Positions 41,885 to 50,424 of a stretch of DNA of 64,000 nucleotides are shown here, one piece after another. The position numbers and the translations under genes were made by a program. The notes beneath the pieces are model-generated. The model was given only the letters and a program-made list of their open reading frames with translations. It did no database searches and was not told the origin of the DNA. Every line of letters begins with the position of its first letter. Position 1 is the first letter of the stretch. Source of the stretch: Natroniella sp046097105 (GTDB lineage Bacteria; Bacillota; Halanaerobiia; Halobacteroidales; Halobacteroidaceae); the NCBI RefSeq assembly GCF_046097105.1, contig NZ_CP175562.1:2294001-2358000 (forward strand). The letters run 5' to 3'.

Positions 41885-43570
41885 ATTGAAAATTGGGAGG
41901 AAGTCTTATATTCTAAATTAAGCTCTAATAAGTTGCTTAATCAACAGTTGCTTGTTCAGTTTGAAGAATCGGTTCCAGTACAATTAAATTTAGTTATTGA
42001 TCGTAATGGAAAGGTTGTTAAAATTGAACAAGGCAATTTAACAGCTAACCTGTTGGAAGGAATTAGAAGAAGAAGGAGCAAGAAGAGGTTATCAGGTTTA
42101 AGGGTGATTACTATTAGTGATAATCAACAGCTTACTCTTGCTCAGAAAAATTTAGCTTTAAGGTTTAGGCTTGATAATTTAGTTAAAGTCAGCTTAAAAT
42201 CTGACTCTGCACTATTAGTAATACCTAAAGTTGCTGAGGGAAGGTTAGTAAGCCTAGAAGAGATAAATTTGACTATTAAGCAAGCAATTGAATTTGATCA
42301 ATTAGCTGTTGTGGCTCAATTAGAAGAGAGATTAAGTGAAGTGGATAATTATCGAGTAAAAGAAGATAGAGAACGAGCCATATTAGTTGGTAAAGCCGAA
42401 GAAGAGCTGGAGGAATTAAATGGTTTAGCTACTACGGCTGGAGTTGAAGTAGTAGCTAGAAGTTTACAGAAACAAGAAAGAAAGAATCCTGCTTATTATA
42501 TTGGAACTGGTAAATTAGAAGAGTTAAAAGGGTTAGTTTTTAGTCAACAAAGCAATTTAGTTATCTTTGATGATGAACTGACTCCTGCTCAACATAGCAA
42601 TTTGGAAGAGGTTTTGGCTGTACAAGTTGTTGATAGAACTGAATTGATTTTAGATATCTTTGCTCAGCATGCTCATACTAAAGAAGGTAAGATTCAAGTT
42701 GAGTTGGCCCAATTAGAGTATTTATTACCCCGTTTGACAGGGAAGGGAAAAGAATTATCTCGTTTAGGTGGAGGAATTGGGACGAGAGGGCCAGGAGAAA
42801 CTAAGCTAGAGATTGATCGACGTAAAATTAGAAAGAGGATTCATAGCTTGAAGGAGCAATTGACAGAAGTTAGACAGAATCGAGCTGTACAAAGGCAAGG
42901 ACGAAAGAATCCTTTGATTACCCTAGTGGGATATACTAATGCAGGGAAATCAACTTTAATGAATTTATTGACGGCAGCTGATGTTAAGGTTGAAGATGAA
43001 TTATTTGCTACCTTAGATTCAACTTTACGTCAAGCTAAATTACCGATTGGTCGCCAAGTTATTTTCAGTGATACTGTTGGATTTATCAAGAAATTACCAC
43101 ATCAATTAGTAGCTGCTTTTCAGGCTACATTAGAAGAGGTTCAACAGGCAGATCTGTTATTACATGTGGTAGATAGTAGTCAAGCTCAGCTGAAGGAGAG
43201 AATGGCTACTGTTCATCAAGTATTAGAAGAGCTGGGGGTATTGAATAAGGAAATTGTTACAATCTTTAATAAGTCTGATTTAGTAGCTGATGATTATCTG
43301 GAGTTATTACGACAAGATTATCCAAGTAGTGTAGCGATTTCTGCTTTAACAGGTGAAGGTAAGGATAGATTGTTAGAGCGAATTTCTGAGGTTATAGCTA
43401 GGGATATGGTAACTGTTGATTTGGAGTTTCCTTATGAAGCTGGAAAGTGGATTGACCAACTGCATCAGAATGGGCAAGTATTAGAGGAGAATTATGTTGC
43501 CAACAAGATAAAAGTAACTGCTAATATATCTAAAAGGTTGGCCCAGCGACTACAAGATTATCAAGTGTAA
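41885..43570 (+). CDS. hflX: GTPase HflX, start uncertain (ATT or frameshift)
   Basis: A 561-residue ribosome-associated GTPase that splits stalled or heat-damaged ribosomes. The middle domain has NPAYYIGTGKLEELKG and GGGIGTRGPGETKLEIDRR, the G domain has GYTNAGKSTLMN, DTVGFIKKLP and NKSD. The N-terminal helix ENWEEVLYSKLSSNKLLNQQ lies upstream of the first TTG (41933), which has no ribosome binding site. An ideal AGGAGGG (41871-41877) is seven bases before ATT 41885. Alternatively TTG 41886 is the start and one A is missing in the AAAA run at 41889-41892. Confidence 0.88.
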   Translation: MENWEEVLYSKLSSNKLLNQQLLVQFEESVPVQLNLVIDRNGKVVKIEQGNLTANLLEGIRRRRSKKRLSGLRVITISDNQQLTLAQKNLALRFRLDNLVKVSLKSDSALLVIPKVAEGRLVSLEEINLTIKQAIEFDQLAVVAQLEERLSEVDNYRVKEDRERAILVGKAEEELEELNGLATTAGVEVVARSLQKQERKNPAYYIGTGKLEELKGLVFSQQSNLVIFDDELTPAQHSNLEEVLAVQVVDRTELILDIFAQHAHTKEGKIQVELAQLEYLLPRLTGKGKELSRLGGGIGTRGPGETKLEIDRRKIRKRIHSLKEQLTEVRQNRAVQRQGRKNPLITLVGYTNAGKSTLMNLLTAADVKVEDELFATLDSTLRQAKLPIGRQVIFSDTVGFIKKLPHQLVAAFQATLEEVQQADLLLHVVDSSQAQLKERMATVHQVLEELGVLNKEIVTIFNKSDLVADDYLELLRQDYPSSVAISALTGEGKDRLLERISEVIARDMVTVDLEFPYEAGKWIDQLHQNGQVLEENYVANKIKVTANISKRLAQRLQDYQV

Positions 43571-43575
43571 AACTA

Positions 43576-43609
43576 CTAGAGGTGGAGGTCTCCACCTCTA
43601 GATTTTTTT
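43576..43609. terminator. Terminator between hflX and cheR
   Basis: CTAGAGGTGGA (43576-43586), GGTC loop and TCCACCTCTAG (43591-43601), then seven T. The stem overlaps the last codon of the convergent cheR. Confidence 0.88.
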
Positions 43610-44368
43610 ATAAAAAGAGGTGTAAACTTTTTCTAGGCCAAATTTTTCTGGTTGAAGTAGGTACTCAGTATTACCTAAGAATAAAATTCCATCTTTAGTT
43701 AATGAATTACTCAACTTGGTTGTCAGCTCTTCTTTAATCTCTTTTGTAAAGTAGATAAAGACATTGCGGCATAGAATTAAATCCAAATTGAAATCATATT
43801 TGTCTGTTAATAAATTTAACTTATCGAATTCTACTTGATTCATAATTTTGCTGTCCAGTTGGTAATGATCCTTCTTTTTAGTGAAGTATTTATTGACAAG
43901 CTGTGGAGCTACCTTTTTAATTGAGTTCTTCTTATATTTAGCTTCTCGTGCCTCCTCTAGAATACTAGGATCTATATCTGTTGCTTTAATTTGATAGCGG
44001 TTAGGATTAACCTGTAATTCATTTAAAATAATAGCTAATGTATAAGCTTCACAGCCATTAGAAGCTGCTGCACTCCAAATTTTGACCTTGCTTTTTTTCT
44101 TTAATAACTGAGGCATAATATTTTCTTTAAGGTATTTAAAGTTATCTGGGTTACGAAAGAATTCTGAAGTATTAATTGTCATATATTCTAGAAATTCTCT
44201 CTGAAATTCTCTGCTATTATTTAATTTCTCTAGACAGATTTGATAATCGTTGATGCCATGCTTGCTCATCAGGTTGTTGCTGCGTCGTTTGACCCTTTTT
44301 TCTTTATAACTAGTCAAATCAATATTAATTTTATTTGATACTTTAGTGATAAATTCTTGGAAGTTCAT
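43598..44368 (-). CDS. cheR: CheR-type protein-glutamate methyltransferase
   Basis: A 256-residue SAM-dependent methyltransferase that modifies chemoreceptors. The N-terminal helical domain has TINTSEFFRNPDNFKYL, and the catalytic domain has IWSAAASNGCEAYTLAI, ATDIDPSILEEA and LILCRNVFIYF. The SAM loop normally reads GCSTGEEPYS; here it is AASNGCEAYT, with the second acidic residue kept but the first glycine and one glutamate changed. No other che genes are adjacent. It is convergent with hflX. AGAGGAG precedes its ATG. Confidence 0.88.
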   Translation of the reverse strand: MNFQEFITKVSNKINIDLTSYKEKRVKRRSNNLMSKHGINDYQICLEKLNNSREFQREFLEYMTINTSEFFRNPDNFKYLKENIMPQLLKKKSKVKIWSAAASNGCEAYTLAIILNELQVNPNRYQIKATDIDPSILEEAREAKYKKNSIKKVAPQLVNKYFTKKKDHYQLDSKIMNQVEFDKLNLLTDKYDFNLDLILCRNVFIYFTKEIKEELTTKLSNSLTKDGILFLGNTEYLLQPEKFGLEKVYTSFYKKI

Positions 44369-44577
44369 TACTCGACTCCTCTCAAAGATAATTTATTTTA
44401 TTAAGCTGATCTTTCTAGCTTTTTTTTAGTAAAGATAGATGATATAATTAAAAGACCTATATTAATATTTTCAGCTTCAAATAAAAAACTCCTTTATTTA
44501 AAAGTAATTATTATTAATTAGTAAATAATTAAAGGATAGAACCGATCTCAAGCAAAAGAAAATAATAGAGGAAGGAG

Positions 44578-45381
44578 ATGATAATAATCAGTTTACAAAT
44601 ATCAGTTTTAGCTAGTGGTAGTTCAGGGAATGCTATTTATGTTGAGGCAGGTCAGAAGAAGATCTTAATTGATGCTGGCTTAAGTGGAAAGCAAATTAAT
44701 AATAGATTAAAGAAGATTAATTTAAGTGTTAAAGAGTTAGATGCTATCTTATTAACCCATGAACATACTGATCATATTCAAGGAGCTGGAGTGTTAGCTA
44801 GAAGGTGTAAGATTCCATTGTATGCGACAGCTGGTACTTGGCAAGTGGCAGCAGATAAGTTAGGAAAGCTAAAGTCAGAACAACAGTGTGTCATTGATAC
44901 TAAGCCCTTCAATTTAGGGGGGTGTCAAATTAAACCTTTTAGTATCCCGCATGATGCTCAAGAACCAGTCGGTTATACGATAACTTCTTGTGGGGCTAAG
45001 ATGGCTGTTGCTACTGATATAGGAGAGATGACAGATCAAATCAGAGCAGAGATCAGTGATTCAGATCTAGTTGTTTTAGAATCGAATCATGATCTGGAGA
45101 TGTTAAAGATTGGCCCTTATCCTTGGTCTCTTAAAAAGAGGGTGATGGGAAATAAAGGTCATCTATCTAATGATGCTGCTGGGGCTGAAGTAGTAAATTT
45201 ATCTAAAAGATCTGTCAGCCGTATATTATTAGCCCACCTTAGCAAAAATAATAATATACCTGAACTGGCATTTTTGACGATAAAAAATATGTTAGTTGAA
45301 GCAGGTATTAAATTAGATCGAGATATAAAACTAGATTTTGCTTATCAAGAACAAGTAACTCCACTTTATCAATTAGGTTAA
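44578..45381 (+). CDS. YycJ/WalJ-like metallo-beta-lactamase-fold hydrolase
   Basis: A 267-residue MBL-fold protein. VLASGSSGNAIYVEAG at the N-terminus, the metal motif LTHEHTDHIQGAG (HxHxDH) and later LESNHD and GHLSNDAAGAEV fit the YycJ/WalJ family. That family is linked to coordinating cell division with DNA replication in Bacillus, probably as a nuclease. The walRK two-component genes that normally precede it are absent, but the partner htrA follows at 17 bases as in the Bacillus wal operon. AGAGG lies six bases before ATG 44578. Confidence 0.9.
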   Translation: MIIISLQISVLASGSSGNAIYVEAGQKKILIDAGLSGKQINNRLKKINLSVKELDAILLTHEHTDHIQGAGVLARRCKIPLYATAGTWQVAADKLGKLKSEQQCVIDTKPFNLGGCQIKPFSIPHDAQEPVGYTITSCGAKMAVATDIGEMTDQIRAEISDSDLVVLESNHDLEMLKIGPYPWSLKKRVMGNKGHLSNDAAGAEVVNLSKRSVSRILLAHLSKNNNIPELAFLTIKNMLVEAGIKLDRDIKLDFAYQEQVTPLYQLG

Positions 45382-45397
45382 TTTAGGGAGGGAAATA

Positions 45398-46567
45398 ATG
45401 AGTTTTTTCTTTGCTGAGGATGATAAAATTGGATTTAATCTGAAAGCCTATTTAATTATTGCTATAATTAGTGGGCTGGTGGGGGCGGGTATTTTGTATT
45501 TTGCTCTCTCTACTATTGAATTGAGCCAAGATGAGATAGAAATTGAAGAAGATATAGTTCAAGATAAAGAACAACAGACAAGTAAGGAGTATCAAGAAGT
45601 CAGTTATCAAGAGGTGGGCCAAGAGCAAATTGTCGATGTAGTAAAAGAGGTTGGCCCGGGGATTATAAGGATAACTACCGCTAAAGAAAGGGTTATGTAT
45701 GATTTCTTTACTCGAAGAAGAGAGGAAAGAATTAGAGGTGAAGGTTCAGGGGTTATCTATAATAATGAAGGTTATATTATTACCAATAATCATGTTATAG
45801 AAGGTGCCGAAGAGATTAATGTTTTTTTGCCTGAAGGGGAAGGAGAATATAAAGCAGAAGTTATTGGTAAAGACCCAGTTACTGATTTAGCTGTAATTAA
45901 GATTGATTCTCAAGATCTAGAATTGTCTGTACCTAAATTAGGAGATTCAAGTCAGTTAAAAGTAGGTCAAAAGGCCATAGCTATTGGTAACCCCTACGGT
46001 TTTTCTAATACTGTAACGGTAGGAGTAATTAGTGCTTTAGAGAGAAGGTTACCGATTCAACAAATAGCTGAATTAACAGATATGATTCAGACAGATGCAG
46101 CGATTAATCCAGGAAATAGTGGTGGAGGACTATTAAATCAGCAAGGTGAAGTAATAGGAATTAATACTGCTATTATTGAACAAGCTCAAGGGATTGGATT
46201 TGCTATTCCAATTAATTTAGCTAAGGAAATAGTAACTGAGTTAATTGCAGAAGGAGAGATAATTAGACCTTGGATTGGGATTTATGGTGGAGATATTACT
46301 CCTGATTTATCAGATAGCTATGAACTAGAGCATCAGACTGGCATTTATATCTTTCAAATTATTGCAGAAAGCCCTGCTGCCAAGAGTGGGTTGCAAGAAG
46401 GGGATATCATTTTAGAAATTGATCAACAAGAATTAACCAGCATGTCAGATTTAAAGGAACTTTTACAAGAGTATCAAGTAAATGATAAAATTGAGTTATT
46501 AATTTATCGAGACTCTAGTTTAAAAAAGTATAAAATAAGATTACAAGAAAGGCCTATTAATGAGTGA
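45398..46567 (+). CDS. htrA: HtrA/DegP-like S1C serine protease
   Basis: A 389-residue membrane-anchored protease for misfolded envelope proteins. One N-terminal membrane helix (about 14-36) is followed by an acidic linker, then a trypsin-fold domain with the triad His132 (NNHVIEG), Asp163 (PVTDLAVI) and Ser241 (NPGNSGGGL), and one PDZ domain (about 290-385) with SPAAKSGLQEGDIILEI. All catalytic residues are intact. The arrangement walJ-htrA is conserved in Firmicutes near the origin. Its stop codon lies in the terminator stem. Confidence 0.95.
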   Translation: MSFFFAEDDKIGFNLKAYLIIAIISGLVGAGILYFALSTIELSQDEIEIEEDIVQDKEQQTSKEYQEVSYQEVGQEQIVDVVKEVGPGIIRITTAKERVMYDFFTRRREERIRGEGSGVIYNNEGYIITNNHVIEGAEEINVFLPEGEGEYKAEVIGKDPVTDLAVIKIDSQDLELSVPKLGDSSQLKVGQKAIAIGNPYGFSNTVTVGVISALERRLPIQQIAELTDMIQTDAAINPGNSGGGLLNQQGEVIGINTAIIEQAQGIGFAIPINLAKEIVTELIAEGEIIRPWIGIYGGDITPDLSDSYELEHQTGIYIFQIIAESPAAKSGLQEGDIILEIDQQELTSMSDLKELLQEYQVNDKIELLIYRDSSLKKYKIRLQERPINE

Positions 46568-46588
46568 TTTATATTAATAGGCTTTTTT
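46552..46588 (+). terminator. Terminator after htrA
   Basis: GCCTATTAAT (46552-46561) and ATTAATAGGC (46573-46582) with an 11-base loop, then six T. Confidence 0.85.
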
Positions 46589-46943
46589 CAATTAGAAGAT
46601 GATATATTCTTAAGAAATAGCTAATGACTTAAATTTTCACATTGCATATATATATATATATTGATATAATGAATTAAAAATAAATTTATAGCAATAAATG
46701 AACAAAATAATTACCCTTGTGGAATGTAGGCACTTTTTCTTTTTCTTTTTTGAGTTATATTTAATAATTTTAAAACTTATTTGGGATATTAAAAAGATTA
46801 AACCTTACTTTTTTAAGTTTTTTTAAGTGAGTTAATATTGTATATTAGAATCTCAGGAACCTTTTAATTTAAATTGTAATTATATAATGTTAATACAAAC
46901 TATTCATTTATTATTATAAAATATTTATTGGAGGTAGGCAGTT
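46589..46943. other. AT-rich gap with TA microsatellite, no gene seen
   Basis: About 355 bases separate htrA from the Cache protein. A (TA)n tract lies near 46648-46662, and there are T-rich stretches. A TATAAT at about 46892-46897 could be the -10 box of the next gene, without a good -35. No ORF with a ribosome binding site was found. Confidence 0.55.
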
Positions 46944-48578
46944 ATGAAGAAGACTATTAGAAAAAAGCTACTATATTGGTTGTTATTGGTTGCAGTGATA
47001 CCTGCCTTAATAATTGGTAGCTTCAGTTATTATTTGATTAGTCAGCAAATATCGAGATCTAGCAAACAGACTCTAACAAATACAAACGATGGAATATATA
47101 ATATGGTAGATACTCAACAAAGAGTGATTACTTCATGGTTAAAAAGTGCTGGCAAGTCATTTGAAAATAGATTAGAGGCGTTAGGTAAAAATAAATTTGA
47201 TTATGATGAAATGGTTGAAATTGAAGGCTTTGAAGACTATAAACTACCAACTTGGTATATTGGGGAACAAAAAATTACAGGTGACTTTACGCTAGTAGAT
47301 GAATTAATTCAGCAAGAAAAATTACCTGCTAGTATTTTTATGTTTCATAAAGATGAGTTTATAAGGGTTAGTACAAATGTTAGAGATGAAAATGGACGGA
47401 GAATTATGGGGACAATACTAGATCGAGGTACGATTTTTCAAAAATTAATAAATGGTCAACAATATATAGGTAGAGCAAATGTTGAGGGGATAATGCATGC
47501 AACAATTTATAAACCAATCAAAAATAAGAAGGGTGATTTAGTAGGTGCCTTTGTAATTGGAAGAAAAGAACAAGAATATGAATTAATAAATAATATAAAG
47601 AATATAAGCATAGAAAATTCTGGGTATTCTTATGTTATAGATTCTAATGGCAAGGTAGTTGTTCATCCTGAAATATCTGGAGAAAATGTTTATAAATATG
47701 ACTGGATAAAAGAAATGATTAATAGTAAGGAAGGTTCAATTAATTATGAATTTGAAGGGGAAAATAAAGTAGGTTATTATAAATATTATGAACCCTGGGA
47801 CTGGTATATTGTGACACAAGGGTTAGAAGAGGATATTTTTAGCTCTAGAACTTATTTATATAAGATGTTTATAGTTATAATGGTTTTGACAGTACTAGGA
47901 AGTTTGTTAGCTGCTCTTTTTATATCAAAAGAATTTTCAAAACCTATAAAGAAATTTGTGGCTGCCTTTCAAGAAGCTAAAAAAGGGAATTTGAATACAA
48001 AGTATGTCAATGTTATCAATACTGAAGAATTTGATTTTTTAAGTAAAGCTTATAATGCTATGATGTTTTCTATTAGTATGATGATAGGTAAAATCAAAAG
48101 TAATTCTAGTGATATTAAGAAGTCCACCCAAAAACTAACAATAGATGTAGAACGTGCTAAAGGAGCACTTGAAAAAATGGAATGTAATATCAATTCTGCT
48201 CAAAATGACTTATGTTTTGATAGTGGTTCTCATGCAATAACTATTAGTGAGAATGATTTTATTATCAAACGGATTTATAAGTTATTTGAAAAACATAGAG
48301 ATAATTTTGATGATGAAAGTTGGTTAAAAATAGAAGCAATCTTGAAGTTGCTCTACAACCCTAAACAAGAAGACTATATAGACCTTAATGAAAAGGATGA
48401 TAGATTTGATCAATATAAGGAAAGGAATCTCTTCTTAAATGATTTAAATATTGAACTTGAAAAAGTTAAACTTTTACTTGACAATATAGATGATTCAACA
48501 GAGGACTTATATGAGATTGCTCTTTATTTAGAAAAAAAAGTTGCTGTTTTTGATATAGATGATAATCCTTTTGATTAA
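46944..48578 (+). CDS. Cache-HAMP membrane sensor without output domain
   Basis: A 544-residue protein with the layout of a chemoreceptor front half. It has a membrane helix (about 9-29), a large extracytoplasmic Cache-type region (about 35-300, with FVIGRKEQEYELI and GYSYVIDSNGKVVVHPEI), a second helix (about 305-328) and a HAMP linker (FSKPIKKFVAAFQEAKKGNL). After that there is no methyl-accepting signalling domain, kinase or cyclase. Instead about 165 residues of charged helices follow, ending in FDIDDNPFD. It is upstream of a sigma-54 activator and probably senses a small organic acid for it. GGAGG precedes ATG 46944. Confidence 0.75.
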   Translation: MKKTIRKKLLYWLLLVAVIPALIIGSFSYYLISQQISRSSKQTLTNTNDGIYNMVDTQQRVITSWLKSAGKSFENRLEALGKNKFDYDEMVEIEGFEDYKLPTWYIGEQKITGDFTLVDELIQQEKLPASIFMFHKDEFIRVSTNVRDENGRRIMGTILDRGTIFQKLINGQQYIGRANVEGIMHATIYKPIKNKKGDLVGAFVIGRKEQEYELINNIKNISIENSGYSYVIDSNGKVVVHPEISGENVYKYDWIKEMINSKEGSINYEFEGENKVGYYKYYEPWDWYIVTQGLEEDIFSSRTYLYKMFIVIMVLTVLGSLLAALFISKEFSKPIKKFVAAFQEAKKGNLNTKYVNVINTEEFDFLSKAYNAMMFSISMMIGKIKSNSSDIKKSTQKLTIDVERAKGALEKMECNINSAQNDLCFDSGSHAITISENDFIIKRIYKLFEKHRDNFDDESWLKIEAILKLLYNPKQEDYIDLNEKDDRFDQYKERNLFLNDLNIELEKVKLLLDNIDDSTEDLYEIALYLEKKVAVFDIDDNPFD

Positions 48579-48683
48579 GATATGGTTCATTTTTTATTTT
48601 CACCCTGTATTATAAAGTTTATAATAATAAATCAGCTAGCCTTAAAAAAACTTTAGTTTATATTTTAGGGAGGAGGGAATTAG

Positions 48684-50042
48684 TTGGAAGTTTTCAATCT
48701 AATGAGTTATGACTATGAAAGCTGCAATATTAATGACTTAATAACAGAGGTAGAAAATAAGATGCTTAATAAGAAGAAAGGTCATATTATTGTCGAGGAT
48801 GATAAAGCTCGCTATAAAGGGGTTGTCTCAGTTTTAGATATATTAAAGGCCAAAGATAAGAATCAAAGAGTAGAGCAGGTTACTAATTATATTGAAACTG
48901 TAGATGTTACTACAGAGTTAACTGAGGTTAATACTACTAATGATATTATACCAGTACAGAAAGATTATAGTATTGTAGGAATTATTGAGTTTAAAGATTT
49001 GATTTCTTTTTTAAAGGAAAGGAAGCTCCAAAAAAAAGTGATCAACAAAAAAGATAATGAAGATGATAATTCAAAAGCTAAGTATACAATAGATAGCATA
49101 ATAGGAGAAAGTAGTAAAATTAAAGAGATGAAAAGGAGATTAATTAAAACTGCTAAGATCAATTCGACGGTTTTAATTAGAGGGGAAACAGGTGTTGGTA
49201 AAGAATTAGTTGCCCATGCAATTGTAAGCCTTAGTAAGAGAAGGTATCAGCCTTTTGTAAAGGTAAATTGTGGTGCTATACCAGAAAATTTGATTGAAGC
49301 AGAGTTATTTGGGTATGATAAGGGAACTTTTACTGGTGGTTTAAAGGAAGGTAAAGAAGGTAAATTTAAATTAGCTAATAATGGAACAATATTTCTTGAT
49401 GAGATAGGTGAAATGGATCTTAAATTACAGACAAGATTACTTCGTGTTATTGAGGAAAGAGAAATTGTTAAAATAGGTGGAGACTTTCCTGAGTCAGTTG
49501 ATGTAAGAATTATTGCTGCTACTAATGTAGATCTTGAACAGATGGTTGAAAGAAATGAGTTCAGGAAGGACTTATATTACCGGTTAAATGTTATTCCTGT
49601 AGATGTTCCACCCCTTAGGGACTATAAAGATGATATACCTTTATTGGTAGAATATTATATTGATAAAATTTCTCAAAAGTTTGATGTTAGAAGTCCAGTT
49701 ATTGAAGAAGATGTCTTTAAAATACTAAAAAAGTATAAATGGCCTGGAAATGTAAGAGAATTAATTAATGTTATTGAAAGGGCTATTGTCTTATCTGATG
49801 ATAGAATTACAGTTGATGATTTTAAAGAAATTTCTTCTAGTATTGATGAAAGTGGAGTAGGTGCTTTTAATAATAATAAAAATAATAGTGAATTAAAGTC
49901 GAGTACTTATGAAGCAGAAAAAGATATGATTACTAAATATTTAAAGAAACATAATTATAATAAGGTCAGAGCTGCTGATGATTTGGGGATTTCTAGAAGT
50001 AGCTTATATTATAAGATGAAGAAATATGATATTGCTTATTAA
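48684..50042 (+). CDS. Sigma-54-dependent activator with N-terminal CBS pair
   Basis: A 452-residue enhancer-binding protein. Residues 1-120 look like two CBS motifs (LITEVENKMLNKKKGHIIVE and VGIIEFKDLI). The AAA+ domain has Walker A GETGVGKE (about 168-175), the sigma-54 contact loop GTFTGG instead of the usual GAFTGA, Walker B FLDEIGEMD and the R-fingers in FRKDLYYRLNVIPVDVPPLR. A Fis-type HTH ends the protein (KVRAADDLGISRSSLYYKMK). TTG 48684 follows GGGAGGAGGG. The probable target is the -24/-12 promoter at 50271, just after its terminator. Confidence 0.9.
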   Translation: MEVFNLMSYDYESCNINDLITEVENKMLNKKKGHIIVEDDKARYKGVVSVLDILKAKDKNQRVEQVTNYIETVDVTTELTEVNTTNDIIPVQKDYSIVGIIEFKDLISFLKERKLQKKVINKKDNEDDNSKAKYTIDSIIGESSKIKEMKRRLIKTAKINSTVLIRGETGVGKELVAHAIVSLSKRRYQPFVKVNCGAIPENLIEAELFGYDKGTFTGGLKEGKEGKFKLANNGTIFLDEIGEMDLKLQTRLLRVIEEREIVKIGGDFPESVDVRIIAATNVDLEQMVERNEFRKDLYYRLNVIPVDVPPLRDYKDDIPLLVEYYIDKISQKFDVRSPVIEEDVFKILKKYKWPGNVRELINVIERAIVLSDDRITVDDFKEISSSIDESGVGAFNNNKNNSELKSSTYEAEKDMITKYLKKHNYNKVRAADDLGISRSSLYYKMKKYDIAY

Positions 50043-50104
50043 CTTTGTAATATAGTTGCATTTGAAGTTGAAATATAAAATCATAGATGTTTAAAGTTAA
50101 ATAT

Positions 50105-50169
50105 TATAACAAAGAGGAGATTTGGGTATTATTTTAATAATATCAAAATCTCCTCTTTGTTATATTTTT
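50105..50169 (+). terminator. Terminator after the sigma-54 activator
   Basis: TATAACAAAGAGGAGATTT (50105-50123) pairs with its complement at 50146-50164, with an AT-rich loop, then TTTTT. Confidence 0.88.
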
Positions 50170-50176
50170 GGACAAT

Positions 50177-50196
50177 TTGTTTTAAAATTAACACAA
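50177..50196. promoter_or_regulatory. Candidate upstream activating site
   Basis: TTGTTTTAA (50177-50185) and TTAACACAA (50188-50196) form a dyad with one mismatch, 75 bases upstream of the -24 element. This is the distance expected of an enhancer site for the neighbouring activator. It also resembles a Rex box but has the wrong spacing. Confidence 0.4.
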
Positions 50197-50270
50197 CTTT
50201 TTCAGAGTGAATACTACTAATCATTTTTTTATTAAACGGAACTAAGGGGCTGACGAGAGTAAATGAACTT

Positions 50271-50286
50271 TGGCATGAGTATTGCA
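50271..50286 (+). promoter_or_regulatory. Sigma-54 (-24/-12) promoter
   Basis: TGGCATG (50271-50277), AGTA and TTGCA (50282-50286) match the TGGCACG-N4-TTGCW consensus with one change, with the invariant GG and GC at the right spacing. It lies 139 bases upstream of the OFA carrier gene. Confidence 0.85.
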
Positions 50287-50424
50287 TTATTAAGTAGGTG
50301 AAAAGAAAAAGTTTTTTGTAGGCTAAACATTATTTAAACCGAAGGGGGGAGATAATTTTCTGATAAGATTGAAAATTAAGTCTATGAAAACTATACTAAG
50401 AGATTCAGAAAGGAAGTGGTGACA

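Noticed and set aside
46648..46663. TA dinucleotide run as a phase-variation tract
   Set aside because: It lies in a non-coding gap far from a convincing promoter; simple repeats are expected at this base composition.
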